A stretch of DNA of 43,400 nt from an uncultured Oscillospiraceae bacterium (GTDB lineage: Bacteria > Bacillota > Clostridia > Oscillospirales > Oscillospiraceae): positions 1 through 43,400 of the forward strand of contig CANQRM010000023.1 of NCBI GenBank assembly GCA_947626265.1, written 5' to 3'. The stretch's first letter is position 1. The number at the start of each line of letters is the position of its first letter. The notes under the pieces are model-generated. The model searched no databases. It was given only the letters and a program-made list of their open reading frames with translations, and was not told the DNA's origin. Shown here in pieces: positions 1-6,201 of this stretch. A program made the translations under genes and the position numbers.

Positions 1-131
1 TCTGCCGGCGCCGCCGGCGCCCCGGGTCCCGCCGTTTCCTCCGGCTCCGCCGCCAGCGCCGGCATGACCGCGCCCAGGATGAGCGCCGCCGTCAGGGCCA
101 GCGCCAGAAAGTATCTCGCGCTCCGTTTCAT
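1..131 (-). CDS. Secreted protein, N-terminal part only (runs off the window)
   Basis: The first 43 codons of a gene that continues beyond the left edge. The product starts MKRSARYFLALALTAALI and has a basic N-region, a hydrophobic core and an ALAA cleavage site near residue 28. After that it becomes Pro/Ala/Glu/Gly rich, so it is exported and probably has a low-complexity linker behind the signal peptide. A clear AAAGGAG ribosome binding site precedes the ATG. It starts 15 nt after the stop of the last small peptide gene and is on the same strand, so it is probably the distal gene of the LytTR/peptide operon. The function cannot be told from this fragment. Confidence 0.8.
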   Translation of the reverse strand, partial: MKRSARYFLALALTAALILGAVMPALAAEPEETAGPGAPAAPA

Positions 132-146
132 GTCATATCTCCTTTA

Positions 147-341
147 TCACACCGGCATCGGCACCCCGCACCCGGGGCAATTGCCGTTATGCGCCTCAAT
201 GTCAGATTGTTTTGACATGGCACCGCAGCTATTGCACACACATTTTGGAGTAAATGCATCAAGCATACCGCCCCCGGCCACCTGGTCCAGTGCCTCGTCG
301 GCCAACTCTTCGTTGCTCTTTTTGTTCTCGTTGTCATTCAT
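147..341 (-). CDS. Double-glycine leader peptide A1 (64 aa), CxxC core
   Basis: Small RiPP/bacteriocin-like precursor. The ATG at 341 is chosen because AGGAGG precedes it. The leader is Asn/Lys/Glu rich and ends EALDQVAGGG, the double-glycine pattern cut by C39 peptidase-type ABC exporters. The core of about 40 residues has CVCNSC and CPGC, two Cys pairs like a small zinc ribbon or a disulfide/thioether scaffold. Its ATG overlaps the TGA of A2 as ATGA, so the two are translationally coupled. No modification enzyme lies beside it. Precursor status is inferred from the leader and from two paralogous neighbours; the final product is unknown. Confidence 0.75.
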   Translation of the reverse strand: MNDNENKKSNEELADEALDQVAGGGMLDAFTPKCVCNSCGAMSKQSDIEAHNGNCPGCGVPMPV

Positions 342-559
342 TGTGATACCTCCTGATATTCCAGCGACGGCAGTTCTATTGCGGGGCAGTAGGGGCAATA
401 GTAATGGCCATCGCGCCTCTCAGCCTGCCCAAGCAGGATGTGTCTTTGGCATTTCGGACACATGGCACCCTGGCTCTGTCTTCCACCACCGCCCGTTACC
501 GCGGCCAGCGCCTCATCGGCCAGCTCTTCATTGCTCTTTTTGTTCTCGTTATTCTTCAT
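338..559 (-). CDS. Double-glycine leader peptide A2 (73 aa), two CxxC pairs
   Basis: Second of three tandem small genes. Its leader, starting MKNNENKKSNEELADEAL, is nearly identical to that of A1 and ends AAVTGGGG, whereas the core is unrelated. The core has CPKC and CPYC about 22 residues apart, the spacing of a zinc-ribbon knuckle pair, and an acidic tail. GGAGAAC precedes the ATG. The stop overlaps the A1 start. A conserved leader with divergent cores is the usual signature of a family of secreted peptides sharing one maturation and export machine. A small intracellular zinc-ribbon protein is the alternative, but it would not explain the shared double-Gly leader. Confidence 0.75.
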   Translation of the reverse strand: MKNNENKKSNEELADEALAAVTGGGGRQSQGAMCPKCQRHILLGQAERRDGHYYCPYCPAIELPSLEYQEVSQ

Positions 560-578
560 GTTTGTTCTCCTTTTTTCC

Positions 579-782
579 TTACGCCTTACCGGGGCAGAGC
601 GTATCGCCCCATTTTATATAGCCATAAAACGGACCACCGTAGGGACAGTCAACATTAAAGTGGCAGCAGACCATACAATTGTTCTCTTTAAATCTATTCG
701 GAATGTTAGCTTTTTCCCCGCCGGTCACTGCATCCAGAGCTTCGTCGTCGAGAGCTTCAAAGCTCTTATTGTTGTTTTTCAT
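579..782 (-). CDS. Double-glycine leader peptide A3 (67 aa), Cys-rich core
   Basis: First peptide gene after the LytTR regulator. The leader is short (MKNNNKSFEALDDEALDAV) and ends in TGG. The core of about 45 residues contains C-x2-CC, then DCPYGG and DTLCPG, five cysteines in all, with several aromatic residues (FYGYIKW). AAAGGAG precedes the ATG by 7 nt. The 5' leader DNA at 806-841 is shared with the Nif11 operon at the far end of the window, so the two loci are related in regulation or origin. Target and activity are unknown. Confidence 0.72.
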   Translation of the reverse strand: MKNNNKSFEALDDEALDAVTGGEKANIPNRFKENNCMVCCHFNVDCPYGGPFYGYIKWGDTLCPGKA

Positions 783-805
783 AACAGTTCTCCTTTCTGT
801 TTTCT

Positions 806-841
806 GTCTTTTTATACGTTCCAGCGGGGCAAAAGGGCCAA
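806..841 (-). repeat. Leader block shared with the Nif11 peptide operon (copy 1)
   Basis: On the minus strand this 36-bp block includes TTGGCCCTTTTGCC and then CGTATAAA. It matches 37477-37512 at 32 of 36 positions. Both copies lie upstream of the first peptide gene of their locus. It could be an RNA leader element, a processing site or a weak internal promoter; the sequence does not decide. Confidence 0.7.
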
Positions 842-950
842 AGGGGCGGGATATTTCCTGCTCCCGGTCATGTTCAGCCGCTGCCTGCGGGCAGACAGCG
901 GCGCGGAGCGTTCGCGGCGTTTCGCCAATATACGCTCATGGCGCTCCCTC

Positions 951-1667
951 TCACAGGCCCCTTCGCCGGTTCAGCCGGTCGAAGACGTAATTATCGTAGG
1001 CCGCCCGGATGGCGGCGCTCTGCCGTATCGCGATGGGCAGGCGGCTGCCGTCCTGAAGGGTGCATATATCCGTCTCCATATGTACGATGTAGTCCATGTT
1101 CACCATGATGCCCCGGTTGATGTGCAGAAAGCTCCCATTCAATTGCTGCGCCAGCTCATTGAAGGGCGTCCACACCTTCAGCCGCCGGCCATCGGAAAGG
1201 GATACGTTCACGGCGTGGTTGTCGTTTTCCAGAAGGGATATCTGGTCCATGAAAACCGTGTACCTGTCCGGCCCAACGGCAAAGGATATCCGCTCCCGTT
1301 GCCGGGAGCGCAGCTCCGTCAGCCGCCGGAATGCCTCCACCACGCCCTCGGTGGTCACCGGCTTCACCAGATAGTGCAGGGCCTGCAGGGAGAAGGCCTC
1401 CACCGCGTGCTCCCGGCTGGTGGTGACGAAGGCGATCCCTGTCTCCGGGGATATCTCCCGCAGCGAACGGGCTATGTCCATGCCGTTTTCGCCGGGCATG
1501 TAGATATCCAGGAACACGATGTCGAAAGGCGGAGCCTGCCGGGCGGCCTCCAGCAGCGCCGCCCCGCTCAAAAACTTCTCCGCGCTCCGGGTCGGATCCC
1601 ATCCGTGCAGCGCCGTATCGAATTGTTCCTGTTCCGCAGGGTCGTCATCGCAGACGGCGATCCGCAT
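951..1667 (-). CDS. LytTR-family response regulator (AgrA/LytR type)
   Basis: A 238-residue two-component response regulator. The receiver domain (residues 1-120) has the acidic pair D8-D9, phospho-acceptor D54 in FLDIYMPGENG, T82/T83 and K102 in VKPV, so all phosphorylation residues are present. A LytTR DNA-binding domain follows (about 135-235, with FLHINRGIMVNMDYI). Proteins of this family bind pairs of direct repeats about two helical turns apart and commonly control peptide or bacteriocin genes. GGGAGG precedes the ATG. The gene lies behind a promoter with a direct-repeat operator and upstream of three peptide genes on the same strand. No cognate kinase is in the window; it may lie beyond the left edge. 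Confidence 0.93.
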   Translation of the reverse strand: MRIAVCDDDPAEQEQFDTALHGWDPTRSAEKFLSGAALLEAARQAPPFDIVFLDIYMPGENGMDIARSLREISPETGIAFVTTSREHAVEAFSLQALHYLVKPVTTEGVVEAFRRLTELRSRQRERISFAVGPDRYTVFMDQISLLENDNHAVNVSLSDGRRLKVWTPFNELAQQLNGSFLHINRGIMVNMDYIVHMETDICTLQDGSRLPIAIRQSAAIRAAYDNYVFDRLNRRRGL

Positions 1668-1698
1668 ATGCCATCCCTCCCATAGCGATGCCCATTGC

Positions 1699-1779
1699 TT
1701 ATGTAATACTACCCGCAGTCTGCATGTCCATGGTACTGGTGCAGGTCATGCCCATGGACGATGCCTGTGCTTTCTCCAT
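1699..1779 (-). CDS. Possible 26-residue peptide in the lytTR leader
   Basis: A short ORF lies between the promoter and the LytTR gene on the same strand. It begins MEKAQASSMGMTC, has five Met and one Cys, and ends SIT. GAGG lies 3 nt before its ATG, which is close for a ribosome binding site. It ends 31 nt before the regulator's ATG. It could be a leader peptide, a pheromone-like peptide or chance. No homology is recognised. Confidence 0.35.
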   Translation of the reverse strand: MEKAQASSMGMTCTSTMDMQTAGSIT

Positions 1780-1816
1780 GTTCCTCTACCCTGCTTTAAA
1801 GCAACTTTCTTTTATA

Positions 1817-1892
1817 ATTTTATCATTCCAGCCGAAACGCATCAATGTAAGAGCCCTGACGTTTTCGCGGTCAGACTTGACTTTTGCGAAGT
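1817..1892 (-). promoter_or_regulatory. LytTR-type operator and promoter of the regulator/peptide A operon
   Basis: On the minus strand a 39-bp operator (1854-1892) contains two direct repeats, CGCAAAAGTCA and CGCGAAAACGTCA. Their GTCA elements are 21 bp apart, the two-turn spacing used by AgrA-like LytTR proteins. Eight bp downstream is a -35 TTGATG (1840-1845), then a 17-bp spacer and -10 TAAAAT (1817-1822). The same module occurs at 37538-37613 with identical spacing. Autoregulation by the LytTR protein is inferred. Confidence 0.8.
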
Positions 1893-2008
1893 GGGGCCGT
1901 TGGCCCTTCATACATGCTTTTTCCCTTCATCAGTAAAGCATCAAGGATTCTCGGCTGCAAGCCGAGAGGCCTGGTGGAGTCCATTAGCGACTCGCTGCAG
2001 CGCGCCCC

Positions 2009-2037
2009 TTGCAAAATTTTACGGGGCCTGCTATAAT
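2009..2037 (+). promoter_or_regulatory. Promoter of the MATE leader
   Basis: TTGCAA (2009-2014), a 17-bp spacer and TATAAT (2032-2037). Transcription would start just before the two-hairpin leader at 2041. Confidence 0.85.
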
Positions 2038-2040
2038 ACA

Positions 2041-2115
2041 CCCGTTCATCGGAGGATGATAGCCGCCAAACTATCAGGCCGGATAAGATGCTCTGGGCGT
2101 CTTATCCGGCCTTTT
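2041..2115 (+). promoter_or_regulatory. Probable guanidine-IV (mepA-type) riboswitch with terminator
   Basis: A compact leader sits between a strong promoter and a MATE gene. The first hairpin is TCATC/GATGA with loop GGAG (2046-2059). A second, partly overlapping hairpin is TGATAG/CTATCA (2057-2076) with loop CCGCCAAA. CGG and CCG in the two loops could form a kissing contact. An intrinsic terminator follows directly: GGCCGGATAAGA (2077-2088) pairs with TCTTATCCGGCC (2100-2111) and runs into TTTT. Guanidine-IV riboswitches are short kissing-hairpin RNAs found in front of MATE (mepA) genes in Clostridia, where guanidinium relieves termination. The class is assigned from architecture and context, not from a covariance-model score. 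Confidence 0.65.
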
Positions 2116-2128
2116 CACGGAGAGATAT

Positions 2129-3478
2129 ATGAAAAGTGATTTCACTCAAGGGAAAATTGTCCCGGCGCTTGTCCGGTTCGTGTTCCCCATCATGTTCGCC
2201 ATGCTGATCCAGTCCCTGTACGGAGCGGTGGATCTGATGATCGTAGGACAGTTCTCCGACGCCGCCAACGTGTCGGCGGTGTCGGTAGGCAGCCAGCTTA
2301 TGCACTCGCTGACCATGGTCATCACGGAGCTGGCCGTGGGCACCACAGTGCTCCTGGGCCAGTACATAGGCCAGCAGCGGCAGCAAGACTGCGGCCCGGT
2401 GGTGGGCGCCACTATCTTCTCCTTCACCGGCATGGGGCTCATTCTGGCCGTGGCCATGCAGTGGCTCTCGGCGCCGGCGGCGCGGCTTTTGAACGCCCCG
2501 GCGGAGGCTTTCGCCCAGACCGTGGCTTATACCCGCATCTGCTGCGGCGGGGCGGTGTTCATCGTGGCCTACAACATTCTGGGCAGCGTGTTTCGGGGCA
2601 TTGGGGACGCGAAGATGCCTTTGGTCACCGTGGCCATTGCGGCGGTATTCAACGTGTTCGGGGACCTGCTGTTCGTGGCGGGGCTCCATATGGGCGCGGC
2701 AGGGGCCGCCATCGCCACGGTCATGGCCCAGGCCCTCAGCGTAGCGCTCTCCTTCATCATCATCCGCCGGCGCGGCATGCCTTTCCCCTTCTCCCGCCGG
2801 GATATAGGCTTTCACAAAAAGGTCATCGGCCGCATCCTGCGCCTGGGCGCGCCCATCGCGCTGCAGGACCTTCTGGTGTCCATCAGCTTTCTCATCATCA
2901 TGGCCATCGTGAACAAGCTGGGGGTCGTCGCCTCGGCGGGTATCGGCGTGGCGGAGAAGCTGTGCGGGTTCATCATGCTGCTGCCCTCGGCCTTCTCCCA
3001 GGCTATGAGCTCCTTCGTGGCACAAAATTACGGCGCCGGGAAGATGGTCCGGGCGGAGCGGGCCCTCCGGTGGGGCGTCGGCCTCAGCTTTGCCTGCAGC
3101 CTGGTGCTGGGATATCTGGCCTTCTTCCAGGGGGTGCCCCTGAGCACCATATTTGCCAAGGACATGGAGGTCTGCCGGGCCTCGGCGGAGTACCTGAAGG
3201 CCTACGGCATCGACTGCCTGCTCACGTCGTTTTTGTTCTGCTTCATCGGCTTTTTCAACGGCTGCTCCCGGACCGGCTTTGTCATGGTCCAGGGCATCGC
3301 CGGGGCATTTGGGGTGCGGGTGCCCCTGTCCATCCTGTTCAGCCACATCCGGCCGGTGAGCATATTCCGCATCGGCCTGGGCACGCCATCCTCCACCTTC
3401 GTGCAGATCATCCTGTGCTTCATCTACTTCTTCCACTGCCGGAAGGAGTATGTGGGCACCGGCGTCTGGCGGGAATGA
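2129..3478 (+). CDS. MATE-family multidrug/cation exporter
   Basis: A 449-residue polytopic membrane protein of the NorM/MepA superfamily, the usual length for a 12-helix MATE antiporter. The N-terminus KIVPALVRFVFPIMFAMLIQ and the following YGAVDLMIVGQF are typical of the family. The second half repeats the pattern (LGAPIALQDLLVSISFLIIM). MATE proteins export organic cations in exchange for Na+ or H+. The riboswitch-like leader suggests the substrate may be guanidine or a guanidine-like toxic cation, or a co-exported drug. It is monocistronic as far as can be seen: the next gene has its own promoter. Confidence 0.93.
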   Translation: MKSDFTQGKIVPALVRFVFPIMFAMLIQSLYGAVDLMIVGQFSDAANVSAVSVGSQLMHSLTMVITELAVGTTVLLGQYIGQQRQQDCGPVVGATIFSFTGMGLILAVAMQWLSAPAARLLNAPAEAFAQTVAYTRICCGGAVFIVAYNILGSVFRGIGDAKMPLVTVAIAAVFNVFGDLLFVAGLHMGAAGAAIATVMAQALSVALSFIIIRRRGMPFPFSRRDIGFHKKVIGRILRLGAPIALQDLLVSISFLIIMAIVNKLGVVASAGIGVAEKLCGFIMLLPSAFSQAMSSFVAQNYGAGKMVRAERALRWGVGLSFACSLVLGYLAFFQGVPLSTIFAKDMEVCRASAEYLKAYGIDCLLTSFLFCFIGFFNGCSRTGFVMVQGIAGAFGVRVPLSILFSHIRPVSIFRIGLGTPSSTFVQIILCFIYFFHCRKEYVGTGVWRE

Positions 3479-3610
3479 GGCAAAAAGTAGAAAGGTTCGA
3501 GTAATTGCCGTCGATCCATCGGCGAAGACAAGCAAGCTTCTGGAATACTATGTGAGGGAGTTTGGCGCCCGGCACCATGTGACACCACAAGGTTCTCAGG
3601 CCTCTCTTGA

Positions 3611-3640
3611 TTGCGTTTTGCTCAACAAATGTGCTATAAT
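3611..3640 (+). promoter_or_regulatory. Promoter of the nucleotidyltransferase/HEPN pair
   Basis: TTGCGT (3611-3616), an 18-bp spacer and TATAAT (3635-3640). The expected transcription start is near 3647, right at the GGAGGTG ribosome binding site, so the mRNA leader would be only about 14 nt. Confidence 0.7.
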
Positions 3641-3659
3641 AGGAATGGAGGTGTGGCCT

Positions 3660-3998
3660 ATGTGTACGCAGAGCCAGCTGAATGAGATCCTGACGAGGAC
3701 CGTGGAAGAGGCAAAGAGGATCTTTGTTTCAGCCTTTCACGGTGCCATCCTCTATGGCTCCTTTGCCAGGGGGGATTATGATGATGAGTCCGACATCGAC
3801 GTTTTGCTCCTGGTAGACCTCCCCGCTGAGCAGCTCGCCTGCTACCGCGAACAGATGGATCATCTCTGCGGCCAGATCCTCTTTGAGTATGGGATCGTGC
3901 TTTCCATCGTAGAGAAGGACATTGCGACATATGAAAAATACCGGGAGGCCTTGCCGTTTTACAGAAACATCGAACGGGAGGGACGAAGAATTGCCTGA
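3660..3998 (+). CDS. Minimal nucleotidyltransferase (MNT) antitoxin
   Basis: A 112-residue single-domain nucleotidyltransferase. It carries the core motif GSFARG (residues 33-38) followed by SDID, with metal-binding D45 and D47. The ATG at 3660 is preceded by GGAGGTG 6 nt away; an upstream in-frame extension to 3450 lacks such a site and overlaps the MATE gene. In studied MntA/HepT systems the MNT protein neutralises its HEPN partner by adding AMP to a residue near the HEPN active site. Here the next gene is a HEPN protein overlapping by 8 nt, so a type VII-like toxin-antitoxin role is inferred. Confidence 0.85.
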   Translation: MCTQSQLNEILTRTVEEAKRIFVSAFHGAILYGSFARGDYDDESDIDVLLLVDLPAEQLACYREQMDHLCGQILFEYGIVLSIVEKDIATYEKYREALPFYRNIEREGRRIA

Positions 3999-4383
3999 CG
4001 TACTGAAAGACCTGTCCACAGCGCGTATAGAACGCTCCAAGGACTGTCTCCGGGAGGCCAAGCTCCTGCTGGACAACGGCGAGTACCGAGGTGCCGCGAA
4101 CCGCGCTTACTATGCCGCGTTCCATGCTCTGCGGGCCGTTCTGGCGCTGGATGACTTTGATTCAAAAAAGCACTCCGGCATCATTTCAAAGTTCCGGGAG
4201 ACGTATATCAAGACCGGCCGGTTCACGCCCGAGATGTCCGATACCATCAGCAGCCTTTTCAGGATTCGCTCCGCCAGCGACTATGATGATTTCTATATTG
4301 CGTCCAAGGCAGACGTGGAGGCACAGTATCAGCGGGCGGAAAAGCTCGTGGCAGAAATCGAACGGTATTTAGCTACGAAATAG
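3991..4383 (+). CDS. HEPN-domain protein, probable toxin partner
   Basis: About 130 residues and all-helical. The HEPN signature RAYYAAFHAL is present (R38 and H45, an Rx6H spacing), followed by KKHSGIISKF and a C-terminal SDYDDF, as in the PF05168-type HEPN proteins. HEPN proteins of such pairs are RNases or tRNA-modifying toxins. The start is taken as TTG at 3991, with GGAGG 9 nt upstream and an 8-nt overlap with the MNT gene. An ATG at 3922 would give a longer protein with 76 nt of overlap and is less likely. The pair sits at the edge of a mobile element. Confidence 0.82.
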   Translation: MPDVLKDLSTARIERSKDCLREAKLLLDNGEYRGAANRAYYAAFHALRAVLALDDFDSKKHSGIISKFRETYIKTGRFTPEMSDTISSLFRIRSASDYDDFYIASKADVEAQYQRAEKLVAEIERYLATK

Positions 4384-4474
4384 TACGCAGCATAACACTT
4401 AATAGTGAGCAGCATAGGCGGGTAGCGGACACCGCTCTGGTGAAAGCACATAGCACTGACTATAATCAGAACAG

Positions 4475-4511
4475 GCAGGGTCTGGAACGCCTTTCGCGCT
4501 TCAGACCCTGC
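4475..4511. terminator. Bidirectional hairpin between HEPN and recombinase genes
   Basis: A perfect 10-bp stem, GCAGGGTCTG (4475-4484) with CAGACCCTGC (4502-4511), sits between two convergent genes. It is followed by TTACTTT on the plus strand. Confidence 0.75.
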
Positions 4512-4542
4512 TTACTTTGAACTCCAAAAATGGCACTGATAG

Positions 4543-6198
4543 TTAATATACTTCTATTATCCTTTGGGGCGTGACCTCGCTTTCATCCTTGTTCGCTGGC
4601 AGCACAAATAGCTCCCCCTCGATTCCTTTGGAAGAATCCAGCGTATATAGCTGCCCTTTTTTGAGAGAAATATCGACCTCCATCATGTTACACCGAGGAG
4701 TGCCTGAACTCTCCATACGTATTCGTCTGCTTCCGTTTTTCCTTTTGGTCGGTATCTGCGTCGGCTTCGTTTCTTTTTGCCCGTCCTCTGTCACATACCG
4801 GTCCAGAACACAGCGAATGTAAAGTTGCCCTTCCGGTGAAGTAAAACTCCGGTAGTGGTCAGCAGTCACACTCGCGATCTTCTTCAAGCAGAGGAAATCC
4901 AACAACCCTTTATCTGTCTCCAGCCCGCATTCCAGCAGCTTCGCCAGATAGTTTTTTTGCAGGAATTGTGTTCCCATACCTACACTTTTGTCTTGGTTCT
5001 TTGACGGCGCCAATGTTGAGTTCTTGACGCCTGCATGTAACAGAGCATTACGGATATATGCTGTAATTTCCGCAGTCGATACTCTTTTTGGTGTGTTGTC
5101 ATTTGAGGAAACAACTGGGAGGTCATCTATTGAAATCTGCCCTTCATTCGATAGGAGTCTGTATTTCTCATAGATGAGTTCTCCTTCTGCGCGGAATAAC
5201 GGCCGTGTATAATCCTGCGTTGCCCATGTGCTGTTGAGCCTTTTGACATGCACACGCACGTCAGATGGATCATCATTATTGATGGTAACATCTCCCCATG
5301 TCAGCGACGTTTGTGCAGACGGCGGGATACCACCCCCGTTCAGCAGAAGGACCGAAAGCGACAGTCCTTCTTCAATATGTTCCCTCACGAACTGAAGAAG
5401 CTTTTGTTCCTGTTTTTTCTCCAGCCGACCAGGCAGCTTTTCACGGTTTGTCTGCTTTCGTGGTTGCCGATTTCTTATACCAGGGTTTTCTTTTATGTAC
5501 TGCTCCACAGGATTCCGCCCATCAATGAGACGTTTACTAAAGCAGTAATCCCAGAACCTTCTAAGAAGCGATAGTTTTCTCTTGCGTGTCTCGTTGTTCC
5601 CGGTGAGGTTCCTGGCAAAGCGGTGAATATCATCTACCGTTATGTCGCACATTGCCTTTTCGGACAGTTGATAGCACATTTTTTCCAGCAGCACAAGGTT
5701 CTCGTTGGCTCTTTTGTTATCTGTCCTGCCAGAGATGCTGGCGATAAAGTTTTCACCCTCAGCCTGAAAGGCCTGTTCCGCGCTTATATGCTTGTCCATC
5801 GGTCTGCCTGTGGCAGCCCGTATTTCCTCCCCATAATCGCCATACATCTCATTTGCTTTTCTCTCTACGATCACTCGTATCTCTTCCAGGCTGTCCGTTG
5901 CGATATAAAAATCATCTGCCGCCATCAATTCCCGAACCCGTCCTCCTTTTTCAGCGAGTTCTCGTTTGTCCTCAGTCAGTTTCTTCATAAGCCTCTTTCT
6001 TTTTTCCCCAACGACCTGCAGCACTTTCCCATCCTGTGGAGAGATGATGGACATATGGCCTCTAAACAAGTATCCCTGTACCTTTGTAGGATGAAGACTG
6101 AAAACGAAGGTGATGTTTTTTCTCACTACACGCCCGGTCATGTCCACTCTTCCATTATTTCCTGAAACTGTTTTATTGATCTCATACGTATCTTTCAT
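4543..6198 (-). CDS. Degenerate tyrosine-recombinase-like protein
   Basis: 551 residues. The region around LLNGGGIPPSAQTSLTWGDV aligns with the first catalytic box of tyrosine recombinases (usually TGLR-S-E), but the Arg is replaced by Pro. The H-x-x-R box and the LGH box also read as non-catalytic (KNYLAKLLECG; LKKIASVTADHY), and only the terminal Tyr is clear. The N-terminal half holds a helical core-binding-like region. It starts 3 nt after the partner recombinase's stop, with AGGAGGAATG as ribosome binding site. It may be a structural partner of the upstream, more intact recombinase. Codon use is AT-richer than in the flanking genes, consistent with acquired DNA. Confidence 0.65.
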   Translation of the reverse strand: MKDTYEINKTVSGNNGRVDMTGRVVRKNITFVFSLHPTKVQGYLFRGHMSIISPQDGKVLQVVGEKRKRLMKKLTEDKRELAEKGGRVRELMAADDFYIATDSLEEIRVIVERKANEMYGDYGEEIRAATGRPMDKHISAEQAFQAEGENFIASISGRTDNKRANENLVLLEKMCYQLSEKAMCDITVDDIHRFARNLTGNNETRKRKLSLLRRFWDYCFSKRLIDGRNPVEQYIKENPGIRNRQPRKQTNREKLPGRLEKKQEQKLLQFVREHIEEGLSLSVLLLNGGGIPPSAQTSLTWGDVTINNDDPSDVRVHVKRLNSTWATQDYTRPLFRAEGELIYEKYRLLSNEGQISIDDLPVVSSNDNTPKRVSTAEITAYIRNALLHAGVKNSTLAPSKNQDKSVGMGTQFLQKNYLAKLLECGLETDKGLLDFLCLKKIASVTADHYRSFTSPEGQLYIRCVLDRYVTEDGQKETKPTQIPTKRKNGSRRIRMESSGTPRCNMMEVDISLKKGQLYTLDSSKGIEGELFVLPANKDESEVTPQRIIEVY

Positions 6199-6201
6199 AC
6201 A

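Noticed and set aside
2102-3535. 477-codon frame opposite the MATE gene
   Set aside because: Antisense shadow rich in His, Asp and Gly; the plus-strand frame is a clear MATE protein behind a promoter and leader.
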